DNA from: an uncultured Bacilli bacterium
Lineage (GTDB): Bacteria > Bacillota_I > Bacilli_A > RF39 > UBA660
DNA: 16,396 nt
Assembly: GCA_949025205.1 (NCBI GenBank)
Contig: CARMXJ010000030.1
Coordinates: 1-16,396, forward strand
Reading direction: 5' to 3'
In this document: piece by piece, positions 7,531 through 13,286 of the stretch
Position numbering within the stretch: position 1 is the first letter of the stretch
Layout of the letters: each line of letters opens with the position of its first letter
Position numbers and translations under genes: made by a program
Notes under the pieces: model-generated
Databases searched by the model: none
Told to the model about the DNA's origin: nothing
What the model saw: the letters and a program-made list of their open reading frames with translations, nothing else

Positions 7531-8586
7531 GTGGAAGAAAGATTAGAAGCCATTGTAAAAAGATACAAAGAAATTGAAGAAGAATTAATGAACCCAGAAA
7601 TAATGGGAGATTTTAAGAAAGTAAGTGTTCTTTCTAAAGAACAAAGAGACTTAGAAGAAATCGTAAAAAAATACGAAGAATATAAAAATACCCAAACAGC
7701 GATTTCGGATGCAAAAAGCTTAATGAACGATGCAGAACTTCGTGAAATGGCTGAAATGGAACTAGAAGAAAATACCAAAAAACTAGAAATTGTTACAAAA
7801 GAGTTAGAAATTCTATTAATTCCAAAAGATGAAAACGATGGTAAAAACGTTATTATGGAAATTCGTGGCGCCGCAGGTGGAGATGAAGCTAATATTTTTG
7901 CGGGAGACCTATTTAGAATGTACACTTACTATGCTGAAAAAGAAGGCTGGAAAATAGAAGTAATCAATGAAATTCCTGGTTCAAGTGGTGGTTTTTCACA
8001 AGTAGAATACATGGTAAAAGGAGAAAACGTTTATTCTAAATTAAAATACGAAAGTGGAGCGCACCGTGTTCAAAGAGTTCCCGAAACAGAATCGCAAGGA
8101 AGAGTACATACTTCTACGGCGACCGTTGTTGTCATGCCAGAAGTAGAAGATATTGATGTTGAAATCAAAGAAAGTGATTTAAAAATCGATGTTTACCATT
8201 CAAGTGGAGCTGGCGGACAATCTGTAAATACATCCAATTCCGCTGTTCGTATTACGCATCTCCCTACCAACACCGTTGTGACATGCCAAAACGAACGTAG
8301 TCAAATGAAGAATAAAGAAAAAGCCATGTCTATATTAAAATCAAAAATCTATGACAATTTAGAACAACAAAAAAATAGCGAACTAACGGCAGAACGAAAA
8401 AGCAAAGTTGGAACCGGCGACCGTTCTGAAAAAATAAGAACCTATAATTATCCTCAAAACCGTGTAACAGACCATCGTATTAATTTTTCCATAATGGAAC
8501 TTGACCGTGTAATGGATGGAGGTTTAGAACCAATTATTACAGCCTTAATCACAGAAGACCAAAAAAGAAAATTAGAAGGCAAATAA
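7531..8586 (+). CDS. prfA: peptide chain release factor 1
   Basis: Class I release factor that recognises UAA and UAG in the ribosomal A site and triggers peptidyl-tRNA hydrolysis. The start is GTG at 7531, supported by a strong AAGGAGG (7514-7520) 10 nt upstream. The N-terminal helical domain covers about 1-105. The codon-recognition PxT motif is PET (184-186) in RVPETESQGRVHTS, which marks RF1 rather than RF2 (SPF). The catalytic GGQ (228-230) lies in HSSGAGGQSVNTSNSAVR. The length of 351 residues is usual. It overlaps prmC by one base, and PrmC methylates the Gln of this GGQ, so enzyme and substrate are translationally coupled. Confidence 0.97.
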   Translation: MEERLEAIVKRYKEIEEELMNPEIMGDFKKVSVLSKEQRDLEEIVKKYEEYKNTQTAISDAKSLMNDAELREMAEMELEENTKKLEIVTKELEILLIPKDENDGKNVIMEIRGAAGGDEANIFAGDLFRMYTYYAEKEGWKIEVINEIPGSSGGFSQVEYMVKGENVYSKLKYESGAHRVQRVPETESQGRVHTSTATVVVMPEVEDIDVEIKESDLKIDVYHSSGAGGQSVNTSNSAVRITHLPTNTVVTCQNERSQMKNKEKAMSILKSKIYDNLEQQKNSELTAERKSKVGTGDRSEKIRTYNYPQNRVTDHRINFSIMELDRVMDGGLEPIITALITEDQKRKLEGK

Positions 8587-9311
8587 TGTTTAATACAAAA
8601 ACGTTAACAGAACAAGACATCAAGTTATTAAAAGAAAAATATCCGGATACTTGGGAAGAAAAAATGAAAAAGGTACAAAATAACTATCCTGTCCAATATC
8701 TAATTGGAAATGTTGATTTTTTAAATACCAATATTTTAGTAAATGAAAACGTTTTAATCCCCCGTTTTGAAACAGAATACTTAGTTGAAAAAGTATTAAA
8801 AAAGGTAGATAAATATAAAGAAAAAAAATTAAAATGTTTAGATATCTGTACAGGAAGTGGATGTATTGCTATAAGCATAGCCAAAAACACAAATTTTCTA
8901 TGTACAGGAATGGATATTTCCAAAGAAGCTTTAAAAGTAGCCCAAGATAATATGCGATTAAATCAAGTTTTAGTCAAATTTTTAGAACACGATATTTTAA
9001 CAGAAGAAATACAAGAAAACTACGATATCATTGTTTCAAATCCACCCTATGTAGCGTATACAGAAGAAATAGATGAAACAACAAAGTATGAACCTTCAAT
9101 CGCTTTATATGCTGAAAATAATGGTTTACTCTTTTACGAATCCATTTTAAAGAAAATAAAAAATAAACCCAAATTAATTGCTTTTGAAATTGGAGAAATG
9201 CAAGGGACTTATATCCAGGATTTAGCAAAAAACTACTTTCCTACCGCCGAAATAACAATAGAAAAAGACTTGTGTGGAAAAGATAGATATATATTTATAG
9301 AACACAAATGA
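8586..9311 (+). CDS. prmC: release factor glutamine N5-methyltransferase
   Basis: SAM-dependent methyltransferase that methylates the glutamine of the GGQ motif in release factors, improving termination. Motifs seen are LIPRFETEYLVE (57-68), the SAM-binding LDICTGSGCIAISIA (85-99) and the catalytic NPPY (152-155) in IIVSNPPYVAY. The N-terminal helical substrate-recognition region is short: the protein is 241 residues against about 280 for most PrmC, with the loss before VQYLIGNVDF. The ATG overlaps the prfA stop as TAATG, so no other start is likely. It ends in TGA inside a terminator hairpin. Confidence 0.94.
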   Translation: MFNTKTLTEQDIKLLKEKYPDTWEEKMKKVQNNYPVQYLIGNVDFLNTNILVNENVLIPRFETEYLVEKVLKKVDKYKEKKLKCLDICTGSGCIAISIAKNTNFLCTGMDISKEALKVAQDNMRLNQVLVKFLEHDILTEEIQENYDIIVSNPPYVAYTEEIDETTKYEPSIALYAENNGLLFYESILKKIKNKPKLIAFEIGEMQGTYIQDLAKNYFPTAEITIEKDLCGKDRYIFIEHK

Positions 9312-9324
9312 TGTTCTTTTTTTA
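9299..9324 (+). terminator. Rho-independent terminator of prfA-prmC
   Basis: AGAACA (9299-9304) pairs perfectly with TGTTCT (9312-9317) around a 7-nt loop, followed by a continuous T-run to 9323. The prmC stop codon TGA (9309-9311) lies in the loop. Confidence 0.8.
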
Positions 9325-9352
9325 TATAATTGAAAATCCTACGATGCATAGG

Positions 9353-9381
9353 TTGATTAAAATACCTTAAATCCATATAAT
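9353..9381 (+). promoter_or_regulatory. promoter and possible operator of the HTH-VanZ gene
   Basis: TTGATT (9353-9358) and TATAAT (9376-9381) are separated by 17 nt. Just upstream, overlapping the -35 edge, CCTA (9339-9342) and TAGG (9349-9352) form a short dyad (CCTACGATGCATAGG) that could be an operator for the encoded HTH protein. The promoter is convincing; the operator is a guess. Confidence 0.7.
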
Positions 9382-9404
9382 CTTTTTAGAAATGAGAGAT
9401 TTTT

Positions 9405-10319
9405 ATGGATTTAGAAAAAATAGCAAATTTAATAAAAACAAAAAGAAAAGAAAAAAACTTAACCCAAGAAGAACTGGCAAAGAAATTAAATGTAACGGAA
9501 AAAGCAATATCTAGATGGGAAACAGGTCGTGGTACTCCAGATATATCATTACTACTACCCCTTTCAAAAGAATTAGGTGTTTCAGTATCAGAAATTTTAT
9601 CTGGAAAAGAAGATAAAAAATCCAATGAAAACATAAAAGAAATCATTGAATATATGGATATTAGAAAAAAGAAAAATAATAAGAAATTTTTAAATATCTC
9701 TATCATAATATATGGCACAACATTATTTTTTTATTTACTCTATTTAAAATTTGAATACAATCCAGTTTTTGTTTATAGCATTAAAGAAGAAATAATCATA
9801 AATACCATCTTTATATTATTAACCGTATTAGCAAGTAAAATCATGACCAATTATTATGATAAAGTGGAAGAAAAAGAAAAAATAGAAAAATCTTCTTATA
9901 TAGCCATATTTATAATTTATATAATTATGATTGTCAATTTAACAATGCTAGGAAGGTTTCAAAATGTAATTGGATATAACCTAATCCCATTTAAAACGAT
10001 TTGGGAGTATGTTATCCATTTTCATCAATTTAATTTAGATATTCTTTTAGTTAATATATTGGGAAATATTGTTGTTTTTATGCCAGTACAATATCTTATT
10101 CTAAAAATTTGGAGAATAAAAAAATTTACAGTTATTTTAGGTGTAGATTTATTACTGCTTTTGACAATAGAGATTTCCCAGTTTATAACACATACAGGAA
10201 TATTGGATGTAGATGATATAATACTAAATTTATTTGGAATGTTAATTTTATACTTTGGAATGCAAAGGTTAGAAAAAAAGAAAAATAAAGAAAAAAGTAA
10301 TACGAATAAAAAAATTTAG
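9405..10319 (+). CDS. XRE-type HTH fused to a VanZ-like membrane domain
   Basis: The N-terminal 65 residues are a Cro/C1-type helix-turn-helix (LTQEELAKKLNVTEKAISRWETGRGTPDISLLLPLSKELGVSVSEILSG). A charged linker (66-94) leads to about six predicted membrane segments (roughly 96-113, 127-145, 164-182, 212-232, 241-260, 270-286). The second half has the VanZ pattern: NLIPF (192-196), NILGNIVVFMP (217-227), EISQ (256-259) and DVDDIILNLFG (268-278). VanZ proteins are membrane proteins linked to low-level teicoplanin resistance; their biochemistry is unclear. The fusion suggests a membrane-tethered one-component regulator. The start follows only a weak GAGAG ribosome-binding site. It stands alone between the prmC terminator and the small RNA locus and has its own promoter. 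Domain calls are firm; the function is inferred. Confidence 0.85.
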   Translation: MDLEKIANLIKTKRKEKNLTQEELAKKLNVTEKAISRWETGRGTPDISLLLPLSKELGVSVSEILSGKEDKKSNENIKEIIEYMDIRKKKNNKKFLNISIIIYGTTLFFYLLYLKFEYNPVFVYSIKEEIIINTIFILLTVLASKIMTNYYDKVEEKEKIEKSSYIAIFIIYIIMIVNLTMLGRFQNVIGYNLIPFKTIWEYVIHFHQFNLDILLVNILGNIVVFMPVQYLILKIWRIKKFTVILGVDLLLLLTIEISQFITHTGILDVDDIILNLFGMLILYFGMQRLEKKKNKEKSNTNKKI

Positions 10320-10331
10320 CAAAAGTCCACT

Positions 10332-10360
10332 TTGACAAATAGTCTCTAGTCTGGTATTAT
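10332..10360 (+). promoter_or_regulatory. strong sigma-A promoter of the small antisense RNA
   Basis: A perfect -35 TTGACA (10332-10337) and TATTAT (10355-10360) with 17-nt spacing, directed into a region with no plus-strand gene. The transcription start is expected near 10368. It is the strongest promoter in the gap and lies 12 nt after the HTH-VanZ stop. Confidence 0.8.
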
Positions 10361-10367
10361 GAATATG

Positions 10368-10479
10368 CAATAGAAATTTGCATAAAATAAAAAAGGAACA
10401 CTTAATATCGCATGTTGAGTGTAGCCATTTGAAAATGGGTTCCACCTAAATCATTGCTGAGCTAGGTGGTTTTCTTTTA
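10368..10479 (+). ncRNA. structured small RNA, candidate type I antitoxin
   Basis: A non-coding transcript of about 110 nt, bounded by a strong promoter and an intrinsic terminator. Its predicted fold starts with a 5' hairpin (TGCAA 10366-10370 with TTGCA 10378-10382, partly upstream of the expected start). A compact three-way junction follows. The closing stem is GGAAC (10395-10399) with GTTCC (10439-10443). One arm is a 9-bp hairpin ACTTAATAT (10400-10408) with ATGTTGAGT (10412-10420) and a CGC loop. The other arm is CCATT (10425-10429) with AATGG (10434-10438) and a UGAA tetraloop. The terminator CCACCTA/TAGGTGG comes last. The convergent toxin-like mRNA would run through this whole segment, so the two RNAs would share about 95 nt of perfect complementarity at their 3' ends. 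No plus-strand gene follows within 370 nt, which argues against a riboswitch. The function is inferred. Confidence 0.7.
10442..10478 (+). terminator. terminator of the small RNA
   Basis: CCACCTA (10442-10448) pairs with TAGGTGG (10463-10469) around a 14-nt loop that can itself form GCU-G-AGC, followed by TTTTCTTTT. The first two bases also belong to the closing stem of the three-way junction, so the two structures compete slightly. Confidence 0.75.
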
Positions 10480-10563
10480 TATTAAAGCTATAAATAACAA
10501 TAATAGTAAAAGGAAGATAATGAGAAGTAAAGATAAGATTAAAAAATCTTTCTTGTTCATCAT
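10480..10563 (-). CDS. 28-residue hydrophobic peptide, candidate type I toxin
   Basis: The reading frame starts ATG-ATG (10563-10558) after a near-perfect GGGAGG Shine-Dalgarno sequence 4-5 nt upstream, which is better than that of most genes here. The stop TAA is at 10479-10477. The peptide begins MMNKKDFLIL and continues as about 20 residues of Leu, Ile and Phe plus one Ser and one Ala, with no charge after Asp6. It is thus a single membrane-spanning helix with a short basic N-terminus, like type I toxins (Ibs, Fst, TxpA/holin-like classes). I do not recognise it as a member of a specific family. Support for a real gene comes from the ribosome-binding site, an extended -10 promoter upstream, and a convergent small RNA covering the 3' untranslated region. 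The choice between the two adjacent ATG codons is open. Confidence 0.75.
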
Positions 10564-10623
10564 ATCGCCTCCCTTCTTATAGAAGTTTAGCTCCACCCAA
10601 CTTATTAAATGTTCCTAAAAACA

Positions 10624-10652
10624 AGTATAGCAAGTATTATTTTTCCAAACAA
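10624..10652 (-). promoter_or_regulatory. extended -10 promoter of the toxin-like mRNA
   Basis: On the minus strand, TTGTTT (10652-10647) and TATACT (10629-10624) are separated by 17 nt, and TGC directly precedes the -10, giving an extended -10. The predicted start A10616 begins the AGGAACATTTAATA segment. It is weaker than the opposing small RNA promoter, as expected for a toxin/antitoxin pair. Confidence 0.6.
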
Positions 10653-10743
10653 TTTGTTATTTTTTACATAACTAGTCAAAAATGAAAAATAATTTCATGA
10701 AATATAAAAATTTGCAAGAAAAAGCAAGAAATTTTTTGTAAAC

Positions 10744-10772
10744 TTGACAATTTATACTAGAAAAGTTAAAAT
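10744..10772 (+). promoter_or_regulatory. sigma-A promoter of the glycosyltransferase gene
   Basis: A consensus TTGACA (10744-10749) and TAAAAT (10767-10772) with 17-nt spacing. The leader of about 70 nt contains a direct repeat AGTCAC at 10795-10800 and 10806-10811 (11-nt period), possibly a regulator site. AAAGGAG (10837-10843) lies 8 nt before the ATG. Confidence 0.75.
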
Positions 10773-10851
10773 TAGAATAGAATTAGTAACAAGAAGTCAC
10801 TTAATAGTCACAAACAAAGAATAAAATGTTATTAATAAAGGAGTAAAAATA

Positions 10852-12081
10852 ATGATTCAGTTAATTTATTATGCGTTGTTTCTCATCACTCTTTTATATG
10901 GGTTGTACTTTGTCGTAACAGGCTTGCTAGCCTTTAAAAAGGAAACACCAAAAGTAAGAGCGTATAGAGCGAGAACAAAATTTGCCGTTTTAATCGCTGC
11001 GAGAAATGAATCTCTAGTCATTGGAGACTTAATCAAAAGTTTAAAGGAACAAAATTATCCAGAGGATTTATATGATATATATGCTTTAGTAAATAATTGT
11101 ACCGACAACACATACGAAGTAGCAAAAAAAGCAGGAGCAAAAACTTTAAATGTAACCGTACCAGTAAAATCAAAAGGTGATGTTCTAAAATTTGCTTTTA
11201 AAAAATTAAAGAAAAAGGATTATGATGCTTATATCGTATTTGATGCGGATAATGTAGTACATCCAGAATTCTTAAAAATAATGAACAACACCTATCTTTC
11301 TGGATATAAAGTAGCACAAGGAAGAAAAGACAGTAAAAATATGGAAGACAACTGGTTAAGTGCTAGTTATTCCCTATTCTACTACATTCAAAACTTCTTC
11401 TTTAATAAAGCACGTATGAATATTGATGCAGCAGCAGCAATTAATGGAACTGGTTTTATGGTTGCAAAAAGTGTAATTGATGAAGGATTTGACCCGAAAA
11501 CAGTTACAGAAGACATAGAGCTTTCCATTATGTGCGTATTAAGAGGATACAAAATTGCTTATATAGAAGAAGCTATTACTTACGATGAACAACCTACGAA
11601 ATTTGTAGATTCATGGCATCAAAGAAGTCGCTGGAGCAAAGGTATTATAGAATGCTCTCGATTATATCGTAGAGAATTATTAGCAAAATGGATAAAAGAT
11701 AAAGATTTCTCTTGTATCGATAAATTTATGTTTAGCATTGCGCCATACATTCAAATATTAGGGGTAATTTTAACTGGATTATTAGGATTGTTCTATATAT
11801 TAGGAATAGAATTAAACGATGTATTTTCTTACTTTTTCTCATTGGGATTCATATGTTTTGCGATTGGATACTTAGTAGAAGTCATTATCAATATGTTTGT
11901 AAGTGTATATTACAAAAGAGATATGTATGAAAACTTACATGGAATATTCCTATTCATGTTATTTATGATTTCATGGATACCAATCAATGCCATTTGCTTA
12001 TTCAAAAAAGACTTAAAATGGGTTGAAATTTCTCACAATAGAAAAGCAAATTTAGATGTATTAGTAAACGAAAACAACTAA
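10852..12081 (+). CDS. membrane glycosyltransferase, GT2 family
   Basis: Probable inverting family 2 glycosyltransferase using a nucleotide sugar on the cytoplasmic face. One N-terminal membrane helix (about 4-26) is followed by the GT-A domain, starting FAVLIAARNES (44-54). The metal and sugar-nucleotide motif is DAD (131-133), the acceptor/base motif TED (219-221) and the QxxRW motif QRSRW (257-261). Three or four C-terminal membrane helices follow (about 293-317, 322-350, 364-385). QxxRW and multiple membrane helices are the pattern of processive enzymes such as cellulose, hyaluronan and poly-GlcNAc synthases, so a polysaccharide or glycolipid product is likely. No partner genes for export or modification are nearby, and the sugar cannot be told. 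It is monocistronic or followed by spoIIR. Confidence 0.85.
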   Translation: MIQLIYYALFLITLLYGLYFVVTGLLAFKKETPKVRAYRARTKFAVLIAARNESLVIGDLIKSLKEQNYPEDLYDIYALVNNCTDNTYEVAKKAGAKTLNVTVPVKSKGDVLKFAFKKLKKKDYDAYIVFDADNVVHPEFLKIMNNTYLSGYKVAQGRKDSKNMEDNWLSASYSLFYYIQNFFFNKARMNIDAAAAINGTGFMVAKSVIDEGFDPKTVTEDIELSIMCVLRGYKIAYIEEAITYDEQPTKFVDSWHQRSRWSKGIIECSRLYRRELLAKWIKDKDFSCIDKFMFSIAPYIQILGVILTGLLGLFYILGIELNDVFSYFFSLGFICFAIGYLVEVIINMFVSVYYKRDMYENLHGIFLFMLFMISWIPINAICLFKKDLKWVEISHNRKANLDVLVNENN

Positions 12082-12084
12082 TTT

Positions 12085-12114
12085 GAATAAAAAAATAGAA
12101 AATAAGACATAATT
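12085..12114 (+). promoter_or_regulatory. possible forespore (sigma-F/G type) promoter of spoIIR
   Basis: GAATA (12085-12089), 15 nt, then AGACATAATT (12105-12114) resembles the sigma-F pattern of GNATA with GGNNANANTR: four of the six defined -10 positions match. In B. subtilis spoIIR is transcribed by sigma-F, so the site fits its gene, but in A+T-rich DNA such a match is weak evidence. Confidence 0.3.
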
Positions 12115-12130
12115 ATTTAGGTGATAAAAA

Positions 12131-12637
12131 ATGAAAAAAATAATTATAGTCTTATTTTTATTTACAATAATTTTATTAATAACAAACAATAAAGAAGAAT
12201 TTATAATTCCTGATAGTGCCATACGTTTAAGAGTGATTGCAAATTCCAATACGTTTGAAGACCAAGCAACTAAAATGGAAATCAAAAACAATATTGAAGA
12301 CATTTTAAAAACAGATTTAATTTCTGCTACTAACAAACTAGAAGCCAAAAACATGGTAACAAATAAAATTCCTGAAATAAAAAATATGATAAAAAACTAT
12401 AACGTATCTTATGATATTAACTATGGAAATAATTACTTCCCAGAAAAAATCTACAAAGGAATAAAATACGAAGCAGGTAATTATGAATCATTAGTAGTCA
12501 CTTTAGGAAGTGGTACTGGAGAAAACTGGTGGTGTGTACTCTTCCCTCCCCTATGCTTAATGGATGCAACTGCAAATGACACTTCTGATGTAGACTACCA
12601 ATTCTTTGTAAAAAATTTAGTAGAAAAATATATGTAA
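12131..12637 (+). CDS. spoIIR: stage II sporulation protein R
   Basis: Secreted signalling protein of sporulation. It is made in the forespore, crosses to the intermembrane space and activates the SpoIIGA protease, which processes pro-sigma-E in the mother cell. A short N-terminal signal or anchor (KKIIIVLFLFTIILLI, 2-17) is followed by the family signature IIPDSAIRLRVIANSN (25-40). It ends with the diagnostic GSGTGENWWCVLFPPLCLMD (126-145) block. At 168 residues it is somewhat shorter than B. subtilis SpoIIR, lacking extra C-terminal sequence. A TAGGTGAT ribosome-binding site lies upstream. The prfA-prmC-spoIIR-mntP order matches B. subtilis apart from the inserted genes. Its presence implies an endospore pathway in this lineage, at least ancestrally. 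Confidence 0.92.
   Translation: MKKIIIVLFLFTIILLITNNKEEFIIPDSAIRLRVIANSNTFEDQATKMEIKNNIEDILKTDLISATNKLEAKNMVTNKIPEIKNMIKNYNVSYDINYGNNYFPEKIYKGIKYEAGNYESLVVTLGSGTGENWWCVLFPPLCLMDATANDTSDVDYQFFVKNLVEKYM
12606..12634 (+). promoter_or_regulatory. candidate internal promoter for mntP in the spoIIR 3' end
   Basis: TTGTAA (12606-12611) and TATATG (12629-12634) are spaced 17 nt apart inside the last codons of spoIIR. A start near 12641 would give a leader of about 40 nt consisting almost only of the following hairpin. The -10 is imperfect. Confidence 0.35.
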
Positions 12638-12648
12638 TGATAAAAGTC

Positions 12649-12681
12649 TCCTTCTAGTATATTTAACTAGGAGGATTTTTT
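12649..12681 (+). terminator. terminator-like hairpin that contains the mntP Shine-Dalgarno sequence
   Basis: TCCTTCTAGT (12649-12658) pairs with ACTAGGAGGA (12666-12675) through 10 pairs, one of them G-U, around a 7-nt loop, followed by six T residues that run straight into the mntP ATG. The 3' arm includes AGGAGG (12669-12674), the only ribosome-binding site of mntP, 7 nt from its start. The hairpin can therefore end spoIIR transcription and also mask mntP translation. Confidence 0.75.
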
Positions 12682-13221
12682 ATGAAAGAAATCATTACCC
12701 TTTTTATTATTGCCATTGCTCTAAGCATGGACACTTTTTCTCTATCTTTAGGAATAGGGACCAGCAATTTATCGAAAAAAAGAATGTTTATCTTTGCCAT
12801 ATTGGTAGGAATTATGCATTTTCTAATGCCCTTACTTGGTACTTTTTTAGGTCAAAAACTAGTTTCCTTTTTTACTTTAAAAAGTGACTTTTTACTAGGA
12901 CTTATTTTAATATACTTAGCAATTACCATGTTAATAGAATTAATAAAGCCAGAAGAAAAACAAAAAGACATGAATATAATAAACATGTTTATCTTAGCTC
13001 TTGGAGTTTCCATTGACTCTTTTTCGACAGGAATTGGCTTAAGTGCTATAACAAACAATATGTTTTTAGCTGTTCTTATTTTTTCAACCGTTAGTTTTTG
13101 TTTTACTTACATTGGATTATTAATTGGAAAGTATGCAAATCACTTACTGGGCATCTACGCGACTATTTTTGGAGCTATTCTTTTGGTCATTATTGGTTTA
13201 TTTCACTTATGTAAATTCTAA
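12682..13221 (+). CDS. mntP: manganese efflux pump MntP
   Basis: Membrane exporter that protects against excess manganese. The 179 residues form six predicted helices in two related halves. Each half carries the conserved acidic motif: SMDTFSLSLG (15-24, Asp17) and SIDSFSTGIG (110-119, Asp112), which in the family line the transport path. The short loop EEKQKDM separates the halves. The B. subtilis relative YwlD also lies near spoIIR. Its ribosome-binding site is inside a terminator-like hairpin. No yybP-ykoY manganese riboswitch, the usual control element of mntP, is visible in the 45-nt intergenic region. Confidence 0.92.
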   Translation: MKEIITLFIIAIALSMDTFSLSLGIGTSNLSKKRMFIFAILVGIMHFLMPLLGTFLGQKLVSFFTLKSDFLLGLILIYLAITMLIELIKPEEKQKDMNIINMFILALGVSIDSFSTGIGLSAITNNMFLAVLIFSTVSFCFTYIGLLIGKYANHLLGIYATIFGAILLVIIGLFHLCKF

Positions 13222-13231
13222 CGGTCTTAAA

Positions 13232-13260
13232 TTGACATTCTAAGAATAAAATTATATAGT
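13232..13260 (+). promoter_or_regulatory. sigma-A promoter of murA
   Basis: A consensus TTGACA (13232-13237) and TATAGT (13255-13260), 17 nt apart, placed 11 nt after the mntP stop. The start would be near 13267, leaving a very short leader before AAAGGAAAGTGG and the ATG at 13287. Confidence 0.8.
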
Positions 13261-13286
13261 AAAACTAATTAAAGGAAAGTGGTAAA

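Larger units (their letters stand above)
10386..10616 (-). ncRNA. predicted toxin mRNA with a 5'-3' fold-back stem
   Basis: The predicted transcript runs from about A10616 to the T-run at 10394-10384 (minus strand reads TTTTTTATTTT), about 230 nt. Its 5' end, AGGAACATTTAATA (10616-10603), can pair with its own 3' end, TATTAAGTGTTCCT (10407-10394), over 14 bp with one G-U pair. In the leader, CTTCT-ATA-AGAAG (10585-10573) forms a hairpin just before the Shine-Dalgarno sequence. A second alternative, AAGTT/AACTT, overlaps it. GGGTGG (10598-10593) can also pair with CCACCT in the 3' untranslated region (10469-10464). Such long-range closure is typical of translationally inert full-length type I toxin mRNAs. 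Transcript ends are predicted, not observed. Confidence 0.6.
10394..10616. repeat. 14-bp inverted repeat bounding the toxin/small RNA locus
   Basis: AGGAACACTTAATA on the plus strand (10394-10407) and AGGAACATTTAATA on the minus strand (10616-10603) differ at one position. Both predicted RNAs carry this sequence near the 5' end of their structured part. The repeat makes the long toxin mRNA self-complementary at its ends. It could alternatively be a terminal inverted repeat of a 223-bp miniature element. Confidence 0.7.

Noticed and set aside
9309..9330. UGA read as tryptophan, with prmC extending past TGA
   Set aside because: The TGA is in the loop of a perfect terminator, the extension would be only a few residues, and no other gene contains an in-frame TGA.
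10395..10469. The three-way junction as a purine-type or other known riboswitch
   Set aside because: The junction and loop sequences do not match the purine class, its terminator is followed by no plus-strand gene for about 370 nt, and it is fully covered by a convergent transcript unit.
12638..12681. yybP-ykoY manganese riboswitch before mntP
   Set aside because: Only 44 nt separate spoIIR and mntP, too little for that element, and its conserved loops are not seen.
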